Assembly (NCBI GenBank): GCA_013349295.1
Contig: DUZW01000007.1
Location: 43,423-107,422, forward strand
Length of the DNA stretch: 64,000 nucleotides
Direction of reading: 5' to 3'
DNA from: Deltaproteobacteria bacterium
Lineage (GTDB): Bacteria; Desulfobacterota; Desulfobulbia; Desulfobulbales; Desulfurivibrionaceae
The translations under genes and the position numbers were made by a program. The notes below the pieces were generated by a model that saw nothing but the letters and a program-made list of their open reading frames with translations, ran no database searches and was not told where the DNA came from. Shown here in pieces: positions 18,184-28,111 of the stretch (its first letter is position 1; each line of letters begins with the position of its first letter).

Positions 18184-19061
18184 CCCCCATGAGCAGCAAC
18201 GATCTCCCCATTAAAAAAATCCTGACAGAGCACCAGCTGGCCCCCAGCAAAAAACTGGGGCAGAATTTTCTGGTCCACCGGCAAACAGCCGAACGCATTG
18301 TCGAACTATCAGGCGTTACTTCGGACGATTCTGTCGTGGAACTTGGGGTGGGCCTGGGCTCCTTGACCATGCCTCTGGCCGAACGGGTCAAGCAGGTGAT
18401 CGGCCTGGAGCTTGATGCCGGCATCGTTGCCTACCACCAAGAGCATCAGGATCTGCCCAGCAACGTCACCCTCATTCACCAGGATCTTCTCAAAGCCGAC
18501 TTTGCCGAACTTGCGGTGCAGACCAATGGCCCACTGAAAATCCTGGCCAATCTCCCCTACTCCATCTCCAACATGCTTCTTTTTAAACTCATCGAGAACC
18601 ACGAATCCCTTGATTTTGCCGTGCTTATGCTACAAAAAGAGGTTGGGCAACGCCTCACCGCCCCGGTGGGGACGAAAGAATACGGGGTACTCTCCGTGCT
18701 TCTCGCCGACTGCGCCTCGGTGAAAACCATCATGCAGGTAGGGCCGGGTCAGTTTCATCCGCGCCCCAAGGTTGATTCCGTGGTGGTGAGGATCACTTTC
18801 CGCCCTGTTCCGCCAAGGGTGGCCGAGCTCCCGCCCCACGACCGAAAACTGCTTCGACGCATTGTTAATGCCGCCTTTGGCCAAAGGCGAAAAACTCTGC
18901 GTAATTCCCTGAGCGCCGGGATGATCAAGGGATTATCACGGGAACAGATATCCGCACTGCTCAGCCAATCAGGCATCAATCCGGAAACCCGGGCTGAACG
19001 GCTGACCATTGAAGATTTTGTCCGTCTGACCAACGCCATTGCCGACTGCCCCTCACACTGA
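18180..19061 (+). CDS. rsmA: 16S rRNA (adenine1518-N6/adenine1519-N6)-dimethyltransferase
   Basis: Dimethylates two adjacent adenines in helix 45 during small-subunit maturation. Residues 24-33 (KKLGQNFLVH) are the KsgA opening, the SAM loop is VELGVGLGSLT (about 53-63), and the catalytic motif is NLPYSIS (about 123-129). The C-terminal helical domain ends with AERLTIEDFVRLTNAI. It is 293 residues, starting at an ATG that overlaps the upstream TGA. Confidence 0.95.
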   Translation: MTPMSSNDLPIKKILTEHQLAPSKKLGQNFLVHRQTAERIVELSGVTSDDSVVELGVGLGSLTMPLAERVKQVIGLELDAGIVAYHQEHQDLPSNVTLIHQDLLKADFAELAVQTNGPLKILANLPYSISNMLLFKLIENHESLDFAVLMLQKEVGQRLTAPVGTKEYGVLSVLLADCASVKTIMQVGPGQFHPRPKVDSVVVRITFRPVPPRVAELPPHDRKLLRRIVNAAFGQRRKTLRNSLSAGMIKGLSREQISALLSQSGINPETRAERLTIEDFVRLTNAIADCPSH

Positions 19062-19067
19062 TCCGCC

Positions 19068-20231
19068 ATGCGCGATTTTGTTTTTCACAACCCGACCAAG
19101 ATCATCTTCGGCCGAAACGTCCTTCTGCAGACAGGCGGGCAAACCGCATCCTTTGGCAGCAAAGCCTTGCTTGTCTCCGGCAGAGAGAGCCTGAAAAAAC
19201 AGGGCATTTACCAGGCTGCCCACCATTCTCTGCGCCAGGCTGGAATCGAAGTCGTTGAGCATGCAGGCGTCCAGCCGAACCCAATTGTAAGCCATGTCCA
19301 ACAAGGCATTGCCCTTGCACAAAAAAACGGGGTTGGGATTATTGTCGCCGTGGGGGGGGGAAGCGTCATTGACAGCGCCAAGGCCATTGCCGCCGGAGCC
19401 TTGGCAGGTCACGATGTTTGGGGGTTCTTCAAAGGAAAAAAAAGCATCAAGGCAGCCCTGCCGGTTATCGCCGTGCCCACGGTTTCCGGCTCAGGCTCTG
19501 AAACAAACAACGGCATGGTCCTCACCAACGAGGCAACCCGACAGAAGATCGGAATCGGGAACCGATATCTTTTCCCAAAAATAGCCATTCTGGACCCCAC
19601 CGTTACCTTCAGCGTGCCGCAGTCCACAACCACCTTCGGGGCAGTGGACGCCTTCACCCATCTGCTTGAGTTTTACCTGAGCCGGGAAGAGTCCTTTTCC
19701 CCTTTACAGGATCATTACAGCGCCGGTCTCATGCAAACCCTGATGGGTGCCTGCGAGGGCGCCTTGGCCAACCCCCGGGATTACCAGAGCCGGGCCGAAC
19801 TCATGTGGGCAAGTGCTCTGGCCTTAAACGGAATCAGCGCAGCAGGACTGGGCCGGGTCGGATTTCCCTTCCACCTGATCGAACACTCCCTCAGCGCCCT
19901 GCACAATATTCCCCACGGCGCCGGGCTCGCGGCAATTCTCCCCGGAGCCATGGCCTTTGTCGCCAGGAAAAATCCGACCCGGCAGGCCCTTTTTGCCACG
20001 CAGATTTTTGGGCTGAGAGACGCAGATCAGCAACTCCTCGCCCAGGAAGGAATCCGTCTCTTTAGCGAATGGCTGAAGAAAATATCCGCCCCTACCTCGC
20101 TCTCCGACCTGAACCTCTCGCAGAAGGATATCCCTGCCCTTGCCGCCAACACCCAGGCACAGGCAAACTTATGGCGACTGCGCGAGTATCCACCGGAGAT
20201 TATCGAGGCAATTCTTTGGGAGTGCCTGTAA
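19068..20231 (+). CDS. Iron-containing alcohol dehydrogenase
   Basis: 387 residues of the group III (Fe-ADH) fold. The N-terminal NAD(P) domain has GRNVLLQTGGQTASFGSKALLVSGRES and VAVGGGSVIDSAKAIAAGA. The C-terminal metal domain carries the usual ligands in GAVDAFTHLLEFYLS and EHSLSALHNIPHGAGLAAI. Sequence style is closest to the YqhD/butanol dehydrogenase branch, which favours NADPH and medium-chain or toxic aldehydes. The substrate cannot be told from sequence. Seven bases after rsmA; its 3' end overlaps the convergent DUF3108 gene by 32 bases. Confidence 0.88.
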   Translation: MRDFVFHNPTKIIFGRNVLLQTGGQTASFGSKALLVSGRESLKKQGIYQAAHHSLRQAGIEVVEHAGVQPNPIVSHVQQGIALAQKNGVGIIVAVGGGSVIDSAKAIAAGALAGHDVWGFFKGKKSIKAALPVIAVPTVSGSGSETNNGMVLTNEATRQKIGIGNRYLFPKIAILDPTVTFSVPQSTTTFGAVDAFTHLLEFYLSREESFSPLQDHYSAGLMQTLMGACEGALANPRDYQSRAELMWASALALNGISAAGLGRVGFPFHLIEHSLSALHNIPHGAGLAAILPGAMAFVARKNPTRQALFATQIFGLRDADQQLLAQEGIRLFSEWLKKISAPTSLSDLNLSQKDIPALAANTQAQANLWRLREYPPEIIEAILWECL

Positions 20232-21108
20232 TGGTCGAATCTCCGGCAGGTCCGGTGTATCCGACCAGATCCGCAGTCAAGGAGCCGATGACAATCTTCG
20301 CCTGAATCTTTATGGGGACTCTCCATGCATCATCGGTGAGCCAGACGAGAGGATCCCCAACCTTTTCATACTGCCCCTTGAATTTCAAATGCGGCTGAAC
20401 CTTGATGGTGTTTTTCTTTCCCAGCACACATTCACTTTCTTCCCTTCCCTCCACGGTAACAACCACTTCATGCCGCTTTTTATCGGCAAAGGTAGGGACA
20501 ACCATCGGGGCCGCACCGGTAAAGGGCAAGGCCCGCATGAGAAAAAATGAGGAAAACTCGTTCTGCATCGGCCCTTCGACCTGATAAACCTCTGGGGGGG
20601 CATTATTTTTACGGTGGGAGACACGAAACTTCTCCTGATCATACAGAGTAAGCTTGCTATTTACACGACGCCCTTCCTTCTGCTCCATTTCATGACGGAT
20701 TGGCAAGCGCATCCTCCCCTGCACGATGGTCAGGAAATGGTCCTCCACCGGATAAAATACCTCAAGCAGCCCTGCGCTCTTGGCGGTAACCGTTATGACA
20801 AATTTTTCCTGGCTCTCGTCAACTTTATTGATCTGCATGATGAGCTCTCCCGCCTTTATGCCAAACCAGCTGACGGTATAGCGCAAGGTTTCCCCTCCGG
20901 CATAGGCGGTTTTCAATAACGCCTCTTCCGGTATGGTTCCAGGATTGACCACCACTGTTGGCCGAGACGGCGGAACACGCACAACCAGAAAACCATCGGC
21001 ACCTATAAGTTCTTCACCCCCGGCAAGGGAAAAACAAAGGGGGCAGGATACCATGAAAAACAAAAAAAGCAGGCCGGCCCGAAGACTACAGATACTCTTT
21101 ATCAGCAT
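20200..21108 (-). CDS. DUF3108 exported protein
   Basis: About 302 residues. The N-terminus MLIKSICSLRAGLLFLFFMVSC is a signal sequence, with a possible lipobox cysteine. The mature part has the DUF3108 pattern: YAGGETLRYTVSWFGIKAGELIMQI, then beta-rich repeats and FADKKRHEVVVTVEGREE. It is predicted to be a periplasmic beta-barrel-like or lipid-binding protein of unknown role. The start is chosen at ATG 21108; a GTG at 21129 is possible but would put seven residues before the signal peptide. It converges on, and overlaps, the dehydrogenase gene. Confidence 0.78.
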   Translation of the reverse strand: MLIKSICSLRAGLLFLFFMVSCPLCFSLAGGEELIGADGFLVVRVPPSRPTVVVNPGTIPEEALLKTAYAGGETLRYTVSWFGIKAGELIMQINKVDESQEKFVITVTAKSAGLLEVFYPVEDHFLTIVQGRMRLPIRHEMEQKEGRRVNSKLTLYDQEKFRVSHRKNNAPPEVYQVEGPMQNEFSSFFLMRALPFTGAAPMVVPTFADKKRHEVVVTVEGREESECVLGKKNTIKVQPHLKFKGQYEKVGDPLVWLTDDAWRVPIKIQAKIVIGSLTADLVGYTGPAGDSTITGTPKELPR

Positions 21109-21206
21109 ATCCGTGCACGAAATCCCCACCAGAAAGGTTGTCCGGCAATGCCACCCGACCGGGTGGTTTCAGCCTCTTTTTTTCCTGTTTCAACCCTGCA
21201 TTTTCA

Positions 21207-21221
21207 TGTTACATAGTAACA
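21207..21221. promoter_or_regulatory. Small palindrome, possible operator
   Basis: TGTTAC-ATA-GTAACA, perfect 6-bp arms around three bases, lies between the divergent DUF3108 gene and the small gene at 21291. No clear promoter boxes are next to it. Confidence 0.25.
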
Positions 21222-21290
21222 ATAATACCGTTGCCTGGGTAACACAGCAACGCAGATACATGCCATAGCGCAAAAAGTAGAGAAAAGACC

Positions 21291-21641
21291 ATGCCCTTTG
21301 CCGACCAAAAACAGTATGTACAATTTACGCCTCTCATGCACAGTGAATACGAACGTGCAGTGAAAAAAATGCGACAAGAACTCTCCCAAGGCCGGACATA
21401 CGACCATGCCTGTGACACCTTGATTGATATAAGCCAAGAGATAAAGAATTTTATCAGGGAAGATTTTCTCAAAATCATCATTGCGGAAGAACATTTCGGG
21501 GCAGGAATCGCAGTAGCCGACATCGCTCTGTTTCTCGAGCTTCCGTATGAAAAAGTAGAATGCGCCAGACTCGCTCTACTTAACGATATGGCAAGGGAAA
21601 CGGATTTCCAACTGGAGCGACAGACAAAAAAAATCAACTGA
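21291..21641 (+). CDS. Small hypothetical protein
   Basis: 116 residues, mostly alpha-helical, charged and without signal or membrane segment (MPFADQKQYVQFTPLMHSEY...). Residues 65-95 (HFGAGIAVADIALFLELPYEKVECARLAL) look like a helix-turn-helix-type arrangement of short helices, but I cannot place it in a family. The ATG follows a GAGAAAAGACC stretch that could serve as ribosome site. It stands alone between two minus-strand genes. Confidence 0.6.
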   Translation: MPFADQKQYVQFTPLMHSEYERAVKKMRQELSQGRTYDHACDTLIDISQEIKNFIREDFLKIIIAEEHFGAGIAVADIALFLELPYEKVECARLALLNDMARETDFQLERQTKKIN

Positions 21642-21695
21642 CCCCAGACACGGTGTGTTCACAACCTCACACCGCTCGGCACTCCGGATTTATGC

Positions 21696-21731
21696 CAAAA
21701 AAACAGGTGGACTTCAACAAAGAAGCCCACC
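21696..21731 (-). terminator. Rho-independent terminator of the ZraP-like gene
   Basis: Minus-strand hairpin GGTGGGCTTC / GAAGTCCACC (one mismatch, 6-base loop; 21706-21731) followed by TG and a run of seven T. It lies about 30 bases past the stop of the gene at 21760. Confidence 0.75.
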
Positions 21732-21759
21732 CAGATACATGGGAACCAATCAACAGCTA

Positions 21760-22200
21760 CTACCTGCAGCAGGTCCGCCGCTGATGACCGAAGCCCATGC
21801 CTTGTCCGCCACCAGGACCGCCACATAAACCGGGGCCGAAACCTGCCTGGGCCATGCCTGCCTCCCGAGCCTTCTTGTGCATCTGGTCACGGAGGTCAAA
21901 AAACTCCCCGGAGAGCTTTGCCGCCTTTTTCTCATCCGGTTTTTCCCCGCTCATAACCGCGTCCAGCTCTGTTTTTTTAGCAAAGATCTTCTTGCGCAGC
22001 TCGGTTGTCTCATTAAAAAATTTCTCCCTTGCTTTCAAGTCCTCTTCACTCATCTGACCTTGAGCCGGCCCAGGCCCACCCATCATTTCAAGGCCAGGCG
22101 CCATGCCTGGGCCACCTCCAACGGGTTGTGCCTCGGCAAACTGATACCCGGCCAGACCAATCGTAGCTATTGCGGCAACTGCCAGTAGTGTCTTTTTCAT
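21760..22200 (-). CDS. ZraP/Spy-like periplasmic protein
   Basis: 146 residues. Signal peptide MKKTLLAVAAIATIGLAGYQFAEA, then a Gly/Pro/Met-rich stretch, a helical hairpin core (SEEDLKAREKFFNETTELRKKIFAKKTELDAVM ... AAKLSGEFFDLRDQMHKKA) typical of the CpxP/ZraP zinc-resistance-associated group, and a glycine-rich tail ending Cys-Cys-Arg. ZraP proteins are periplasmic metal-binding chaperones. Divergent from a ZraS-like kinase, as in the E. coli zra locus. GAGG-type ribosome site upstream. A sigma-54-like promoter stands 72 bases upstream. Confidence 0.8.
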   Translation of the reverse strand: MKKTLLAVAAIATIGLAGYQFAEAQPVGGGPGMAPGLEMMGGPGPAQGQMSEEDLKAREKFFNETTELRKKIFAKKTELDAVMSGEKPDEKKAAKLSGEFFDLRDQMHKKAREAGMAQAGFGPGLCGGPGGGQGMGFGHQRRTCCR

Positions 22201-22600
22201 CTTTTACCTCCTGAACATGTGGTGTTGAATTGAATGGGTTGCAATGGTTTCTCTGTCTATTCTGTACTTATTACAACAACCATGCCAACAGCCGACCAAA
22301 AACACAACATATTGAAATTACAGATATTTCAAAAAACAAAGAGACTTCCACCCTCGGGAAATCAGCGGCACAGATGCAAACTGGATATTTTTTATCCAAG
22401 CTTCAGGTGACCGACCGGCTATTTTTTACCCAATCGAAAATCATCCAAGTACAGGGAGATGAATGTGTGACATGGCGGGAATATACCCGGAGCAAACCCC
22501 GCCGAGAGGAACAATAATTGCTAGTACTTCACAATAATGGTTTCATAAAAAGAGTCATACGTTCCAGGCAGACAAAGATTTTACTTATGGATAAGGCCCG
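22201..22600. other. Divergent regulatory region, ZraP-like / sensor kinase
   Basis: 400 bases with no gene. It contains the sigma-54-like element at 22272-22287 and, 25-60 bases upstream of that, an inverted repeat TTGAAAT-N7-ATTTCAA (22312-22332), which could be an activator site. The half nearer the kinase shows no convincing promoter. Confidence 0.45.
22272..22287 (-). promoter_or_regulatory. Possible sigma-54 promoter for the ZraP-like gene
   Basis: Minus strand TGGCATG-N4-TTGTA. The -24 GG box is perfect. The -12 box has GT where GC is canonical. Spacing fits, and E. coli zraP is known to be sigma-54 dependent. The match is suggestive, not conclusive. Confidence 0.4.
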
Positions 22601-24409
22601 ATGAAAAAAAAGAAGACAACAATAGTTACCTCCCCCTTTGCCTATGCCTCTCCGTGGATTTTGGCCACCGCCATAGGCATGCTCATTGCCATTGTTTTTT
22701 TCTTTGCAATCAATAACCTGCAGCGGGAAAAACGGATCATGACCGAAAGTCTTTTCAATAAGGGGCAAGCCATAATTCGTTTTATCGGCGCAGGCACCAG
22801 GGCCTCAATGATGATGGGCGCCCCAAACACTCAACAATTCCAGCACTTGATCGAACAGGCCGCAGGCGAATCAAGCATTGTCTATATCGCGGTTGCCGAC
22901 AGCGCAGGCAAGATCGTGGCGCACAGCACCCCCGGCCTGGTTGGCACCGATCTTGACCACCCCCTGCTTGCCGACCCGGACCGTTCTCCTATTGGCAAAT
23001 ACCATATCATTAGTGCCCAAGGCACGAATCACAAGGTCTTTGAAATAGTTGCGCCATTCAAACCCTTCATGCGCGGACGCGGCTATTTGTCCATGCGCCA
23101 CCAGCAGACATTGCAGCAACCTGAAAAAGCGGACAGACCTGCCGGGGAAGATGCTGCCCGCCCCTCGGCCTGCCAAACTTTTTCAGGCACCGGCTCCTGG
23201 CTGCCAGGAAAGAATCTCTCTATTGTTGTCGGCCTCGACATGACGGAACAGGATAAGATTATCCGGCAGGACCGCTACCACATGCTCTATATGTCCATCG
23301 CCATGCTGCTGGTGGCGATTGGCGGCTGGATTGCCCTGCTCACCGCACAAAGCTACCGCACATCCCAAAAAACCATCATGAACATGCGGGCCTTTACCGA
23401 CCAGCTTATTTCCCGTCTGCCCGTCGGCATCATCGCAACCAATGCCGAAGGACATATCCAGACCTTCAACAGCGCTGCGGCAAAGTTTACCGGAAAAACC
23501 CCGGAACAGACCATTGGTCATCTTCAGACAGCAGTCTTGCCGCAGATCCGCCAACTCATCCCCCTTGCCGAAAACGACCGCGAGATCATCGACACAGAAA
23601 TTCTCCTGCCGCCGGACTCTCCAACGGCCAATCACCTGCATGTCAGTTCCGTGCCCATCACGGATGGCCAAAGCAACACCATCGGCAGGGTCATGCTCAT
23701 GTACGACGTCACGGAGATCAAAAAACTCGAGGCCCAGGTCCGGCGCCATGACCGCTTTGTCGCCTTGGGCAAGATGGCCGCAGGCGTTGCCCATGAGGTG
23801 AGAAACCCTTTGAGTTCCATCAAGGGGTTCGCCACCCTGCTTGGCTCCCGTTTTCCTGCGGCAAGTGAGGAAGGCGAGGCAGCCAGACTGTTGATCACCG
23901 AGGTGGAACGACTCAACCGCAGCATCACCGAACTGCTCACCTACGCCCGCCCGCTTCCCCTGGCCATGGCCGAGGTTGAGATAAAACCGTTTATCGAGGA
24001 ATCCCTCAAACTTATCCAAAGTGACGCCAGGGAACTGGGCGTTGCCGTGCACCATGAGATCTCCCTGGCTCGCCATCAGGCACGCCTGGACAAGGACCGC
24101 CTCAATCAGGTCCTGCTGAACCTCTACCTGAACAGCCTGCAGGCCATGGAGCACGGCGGCAAATTAGAGGTATCGGTACGTGAGGGAAATCAGTCGAACA
24201 ACATTGAGATAAGCGTGCGGGACACGGGCTGCGGAATCGCGGAGGATATTCTTGAACGGGTCATGGACCCGTATTTCACGACAAAACCGGAGGGAACCGG
24301 TCTGGGACTGGCCATGGTCTATAAAATCATTGACGAGCACGGGGGCACGATCAAAATCGCAAGCAAAAAGGGGGAAGGCACTACGGTAACCATTACCCTG
24401 CCGGGATGA
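22601..24409 (+). CDS. ZraS-like membrane sensor histidine kinase
   Basis: 602 residues. Transmembrane helix 1 at about 17-37, a periplasmic sensor of about 190 residues, and helix 2 at about 227-247. Then come a PAS domain (about 265-385, LPVGIIATNAEGHIQTFNSAAAKFTG) and a HisKA domain with the phospho-accepting His in MAAGVAHEVRNPLSSIKGFATLL. The ATPase domain has the N box (NQVLLNLYLNSLQAM), G1 DTGCGI, F box and GTGLGLA. The architecture matches ZraS, which senses zinc and envelope stress. No ZraR-type response regulator is adjacent (the next gene is murA on the other strand), so its partner must be elsewhere. Confidence 0.85.
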   Translation: MKKKKTTIVTSPFAYASPWILATAIGMLIAIVFFFAINNLQREKRIMTESLFNKGQAIIRFIGAGTRASMMMGAPNTQQFQHLIEQAAGESSIVYIAVADSAGKIVAHSTPGLVGTDLDHPLLADPDRSPIGKYHIISAQGTNHKVFEIVAPFKPFMRGRGYLSMRHQQTLQQPEKADRPAGEDAARPSACQTFSGTGSWLPGKNLSIVVGLDMTEQDKIIRQDRYHMLYMSIAMLLVAIGGWIALLTAQSYRTSQKTIMNMRAFTDQLISRLPVGIIATNAEGHIQTFNSAAAKFTGKTPEQTIGHLQTAVLPQIRQLIPLAENDREIIDTEILLPPDSPTANHLHVSSVPITDGQSNTIGRVMLMYDVTEIKKLEAQVRRHDRFVALGKMAAGVAHEVRNPLSSIKGFATLLGSRFPAASEEGEAARLLITEVERLNRSITELLTYARPLPLAMAEVEIKPFIEESLKLIQSDARELGVAVHHEISLARHQARLDKDRLNQVLLNLYLNSLQAMEHGGKLEVSVREGNQSNNIEISVRDTGCGIAEDILERVMDPYFTTKPEGTGLGLAMVYKIIDEHGGTIKIASKKGEGTTVTITLPG

Positions 24410-24410
24410 T

Positions 24411-25670
24411 TCACCCCTCTTTTTCGCGCCTGATCCGAGCCCCGGCCAAGGAAAGTTTGCCAACCAGATCATCATAGCCTCGGTCAAGATGATACACCCG
24501 AGAAATATGTGTCTCACCTTCGGCGGCAAGGGCCGCGATCACCAAGGAAGCACTGGCCCGCAGATCGGTGGCCATCACCGGCGCCCCACTCAACCGGCCC
24601 GTACCTGTAACGATGGCGCTGTGGCCGTCCACCTTGATATCCGCCCCCATGCGCCGCAGTTCAGCAACGTGCATGAAACGGTTCTCGAAGATGGTTTCGG
24701 CAATCACGCTCAAACCATTGCTCAAGGTCATCAATGCCATAATCTGAGCTTGCAAATCCGTTGCGAAACCGGGAAAAGGCATGGTTTTTATATCCACGCT
24801 TTTAAGAGGCCCCTTGCGGGCGACATGGATGCGGTCGCCCTCCTCCTTGATCGACAACCCTGCCGCCCGCAATTTCTCAAGCAAAGAGGGCAAATGCTGC
24901 GGGTTACAATGCGTCACCGTAGCCTCGCCGCCAACCGCCCCAACAGCGATGAGATAGGTTCCAGCCTCTATCCGGTCGGGGATGACCTCCAGTTCAGCTC
25001 CATGCAGTTTTTTCACCCCCTCGACCACCAGGGTATCGGAATTCTTTCCCTTGATCCGCGCCCCCATGGCGGTGAGCAGATCGACAAGGTTCCCGATTTC
25101 CGGCTCACGGGCCGCATTCTTAAGCACGGTAACACCCTCGGCCAGGGTCGCGGCCATGAGAAGGTTCTCCGTCCCGGTGACGGAAGGAATATCGAAACAG
25201 ACAGTGCCCCCCTGCAACCTGCCCTTGACCTTGGCGTCAACATACCCCTGGGCCAATTCATACTGGGAGCCAAGTTTTTCCAGCCCCTGAAGATGGAAAT
25301 TAATCGGTCGGGCCCCGATGGCGCAGCCTCCGGGCAAGGAGACCCGGGCCATGCCCAACCGGGCCAAAAGCGGGCCAAGAACCAGCACCGAAGCCCGCAT
25401 GGTCTTCACCATTTCATAGGAAGCCTCGCAGTTAGTAAGCGTTGAGGCATCAAGCATCAGCACCGTTCCTTCTTTCCGCCACTTGACCCCGAAAGACTCC
25501 AGCAAGGTAAGAAAGGTCCGGGTATCCCGAAGATCCGGCACATTCCGCAAGGTTATCGGCTCACTGCTCAGCAGGCAGGCGGCCATCAAGGGCAAAGCCG
25601 CGTTTTTGGCGCCGCTCACTGCAATTTCACCATGCAGGGGATATCCACCTTCAATAACTATCTTATCCAT
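24411..25670 (-). CDS. murA: UDP-N-acetylglucosamine 1-carboxyvinyltransferase
   Basis: First committed step of peptidoglycan synthesis, adding enolpyruvate to UDP-GlcNAc. EPSP-synthase-like fold of 419 residues. The N-terminus [27 protein letters not shown] carries the conserved Lys-Asn pair. The catalytic cysteine is in [17 protein letters not shown], where a cysteine is consistent with fosfomycin sensitivity. It ends one base from the kinase stop (convergent). Last gene of the rho-rpmE-prfA-prmC-murA run. Confidence 0.96.
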   Translation of the reverse strand: MDKIVIEGGYPLHGEIAVSGAKNAALPLMAACLLSSEPITLRNVPDLRDTRTFLTLLESFGVKWRKEGTVLMLDASTLTNCEASYEMVKTMRASVLVLGPLLARLGMARVSLPGGCAIGARPINFHLQGLEKLGSQYELAQGYVDAKVKGRLQGGTVCFDIPSVTGTENLLMAATLAEGVTVLKNAAREPEIGNLVDLLTAMGARIKGKNSDTLVVEGVKKLHGAELEVIPDRIEAGTYLIAVGAVGGEATVTHCNPQHLPSLLEKLRAAGLSIKEEGDRIHVARKGPLKSVDIKTMPFPGFATDLQAQIMALMTLSNGLSVIAETIFENRFMHVAELRRMGADIKVDGHSAIVTGTGRLSGAPVMATDLRASASLVIAALAAEGETHISRVYHLDRGYDDLVGKLSLAGARIRREKEG

Positions 25671-25833
25671 GAATTTCTCACTTATAAAAAATCGAGGGGA
25701 ACATACAGCCTTATAATGGAACTACGTTACAGAACAACCAGGATTTATCTGAATCAAGAAGATAAAAAATCGTGCAAAAGGCACTGCTGGTGGTCATGCC
25801 GGTTAGCCGGCATGGTGATTTTTCCACAACGGC

Positions 25834-26688
25834 CTAGCAACGACGGGCCTGAAAAATACGCGGCAAACCAGCCAGATCAAAATGGACCTGCAACCTATCA
25901 TATTCCGGAAAGGAAGAAAAGATTTTCAGCACCGCTTCCTGCTGGTCCGCACCGATCTCCATGAAAAATAACCCTCCGGGCAGCAGTACAGGATGAACTT
26001 GCTCCGCCAAGGCGCGGATATCGGAGAGGCCGTCAGCACCTCCGCTCAAGGCGCCATGCGGCTCAAAAGCCACCTCCGGTTGAAGGGTACTCATTGCCGC
26101 TGCATCAATGTACGGCGGATTGGAAACAATCAGGGCAAACCTCCTTTCCTGCCGTATGGCCGTCAACCAATCAGCATTTAATAAAAAAATTCTTGGCTGC
26201 ACTTGATGCCTACCGATGTTTTCCCGGGCAACCCCCAAGGCGGCCAGAGAAAGATCTACCCCAAAAACCTGCCGATCCGGAAGTTCACGGGCCAGAACAA
26301 CGGTGATCGCCCCACTGCCGACGCCAAGATCCAGCACCGGGCCAGGCGGCAAACAATCATGCCGCACCGTGGCAAAAATCTGCTCAAGAAGCTCCTCTGT
26401 CTCGGGACGGGGAATGAGAACGTTACGGGAAACCGTGAAAGGCAAAGACCAGAATTCCTGCTCGCCGATAATGTAGGCCAATGGTTCCCGCAGGATACGC
26501 CGGGAAAGGAGTTCCTCAAAAAGAGAAAGGTGCTGCAGGGAGACTGCCTCCCCCAAGGCGAGGAAAAATTGGGTCCGAGTATGGCCAAGAACATGCCCCA
26601 GCAAAAGCGCGGCTTCGACTTCCGGCTCGGCAACACCAGCGTCGGCAAGACGCTGTATGCTCTCAAGATAGATCTGTTTGAGAATCAT
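25834..26688 (-). CDS. prmC: Peptide chain release factor N5-glutamine methyltransferase
   Basis: Methylates the glutamine of the GGQ motif in release factors. 284 residues. N-terminal helical bundle, then the SAM domain with LDLGVGSGAITVVLARELP and the catalytic NPPY in LIVSNPPYIDAAAM. IPRPETEELLE is the family-typical substrate loop. Directly downstream of prfA, its substrate, with 54 bases between them. Confidence 0.95.
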   Translation of the reverse strand: MILKQIYLESIQRLADAGVAEPEVEAALLLGHVLGHTRTQFFLALGEAVSLQHLSLFEELLSRRILREPLAYIIGEQEFWSLPFTVSRNVLIPRPETEELLEQIFATVRHDCLPPGPVLDLGVGSGAITVVLARELPDRQVFGVDLSLAALGVARENIGRHQVQPRIFLLNADWLTAIRQERRFALIVSNPPYIDAAAMSTLQPEVAFEPHGALSGGADGLSDIRALAEQVHPVLLPGGLFFMEIGADQQEAVLKIFSSFPEYDRLQVHFDLAGLPRIFQARRC

Positions 26689-26742
26689 GGGCGAATCTTC
26701 CGGACCGGGGAAAAGCGGGAGACCGCGTCCACGGGGTAAGCG

Positions 26743-27810
26743 TTATTGCATGATCTGCAAGGCTTCTGTCTGAAAATGGACAATGAGGGGATCTATGATA
26801 TCCTCAAGTTTTCCCATGAGAATATCATCGAGTTGGTACAGGGTGAGATTGATCCGATGATCGCTGACCCTGCCCTGAGGAAAATTATAGGTCCTGATGC
26901 GTTCGCTCCGATCGCCGCTGCCCACCTGGCTTTTGCGGTCTGCGGACATCTTCTCGTCCTGCTCGTGTTGCATCTTGTCAAGAAGCCGGGCGCGGAGAAC
27001 CTGTAAAGCCTTGGCCTTGTTTTTGTGCTGGGATTTTTCATCCTGGCAGGTCACCACCAGCCCGGTGGGCAGATGGGTAACCCGAACCGCCGAATCGGTG
27101 GTATTAACACTCTGCCCGCCTGATCCGGTGGAACGGTAGACATCGAACCTCAGTTCATTGGGGCTGATATCAAGCTCAACCTCTTCCGCCTCGGGCAAAA
27201 CCGCCACGGTAACGGCAGAGGTATGGATACGTCCCTGGGTTTCCGTCTCGGGAACACGCTGCACGCGATGGGCCCCGGATTCATATTTCAATTTACTGAA
27301 GACATGTTCGCCGCTGATCAAGGCGATAATTTCCTTGAACCCGCCGATTCCAGTGGGATTGCTGGTCATCACCTCAACCTTCCACCCCTGCTGTTCGGCA
27401 TACCTGCTGTACATCCTGAACAGATCGCTGACAAACAAGGCTGCTTCGTCTCCGCCGGTTCCGGCCCTGATCTCAAGAAGGATGTTTTTTTCATCGTTCG
27501 GATCCTTGGGAAGCAAGGCAACCCGAAGCTCTTTGATCAATTCATCCTGACGAATTTCCAGCTCGGCAAGATCAAGCCGAACAAGCTCCCGAAGTTCGCT
27601 GTCCTCTTCATCCTGAAGCAGGAGACGATTATCGGCGATTTCCTTATTTACCTGCTTGTAGTTGTTGTACAGATCATCAAGCTTTGCCAGATTGGCATGC
27701 TCTTTGGCAACCCGTCGAAATTCAGCTGGATCACCTACCAACTGCGGCTCTGAAAGTCTGGCTTCAAGAGCCAGCTTGCGTTCTGCAACATTTTCAAGTT
27801 GGGCAAACAT
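26743..27810 (-). CDS. prfA: Peptide chain release factor 1
   Basis: Reads UAA and UAG stop codons. Start at ATG 27810, giving 355 residues, the family length, and beginning [19 protein letters not shown]. An upstream in-frame extension to 27963 would run through the end of rpmE and has no homology. The peptidyl-hydrolysis motif is [15 protein letters not shown]. Neighbouring segments are [14 protein letters not shown] and [24 protein letters not shown] upstream is a modest ribosome site. Confidence 0.95.
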   Translation of the reverse strand: MFAQLENVAERKLALEARLSEPQLVGDPAEFRRVAKEHANLAKLDDLYNNYKQVNKEIADNRLLLQDEEDSELRELVRLDLAELEIRQDELIKELRVALLPKDPNDEKNILLEIRAGTGGDEAALFVSDLFRMYSRYAEQQGWKVEVMTSNPTGIGGFKEIIALISGEHVFSKLKYESGAHRVQRVPETETQGRIHTSAVTVAVLPEAEEVELDISPNELRFDVYRSTGSGGQSVNTTDSAVRVTHLPTGLVVTCQDEKSQHKNKAKALQVLRARLLDKMQHEQDEKMSADRKSQVGSGDRSERIRTYNFPQGRVSDHRINLTLYQLDDILMGKLEDIIDPLIVHFQTEALQIMQ

Positions 27811-27910
27811 GATCATCCCGTCAAAAAAGGAACGCCCCTGAGCCATCTCCCCTAACAGGGATGGTCCAAAGGCGTTATCAACACACAAAAAAACGTTTTT
27901 CTTATTCGGC

Positions 27911-28111
27911 TTATTTCTTGCCGTATTTCTTATTGAACTTGTCAATCCGGCCAGCAGAGTCAATCAGCTTCTGCTTTCCGGTAAAATACGGATGACAGGC
28001 TGAACAGATTTCCACTTTAATTTCAGAGAGAACGGAACCAAGTTCAACGGCATTGCCACAAGCGCACATGGCATTGATTTTATGATATTCGGGATGCACA
28101 CCTTCTTTCAT
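27911..28111 (-). CDS. rpmE: 50S ribosomal protein L31, zinc-binding type
   Basis: 66 residues: [26 protein letters not shown], then [32 protein letters not shown]. The CxC and CxxC pairs form the zinc ribbon of the zinc-containing (C+) L31 type. A strong GGAGG ribosome site stands nine bases before the ATG. Between rho and prfA, a common arrangement. Confidence 0.96.
   Translation of the reverse strand: MKEGVHPEYHKINAMCACGNAVELGSVLSEIKVEICSACHPYFTGKQKLIDSAGRIDKFNKKYGKK

Noticed and set aside
27811..27963. N-terminal extension of release factor 1
   Set aside because: It would overlap rpmE, lacks homology and exceeds family length.
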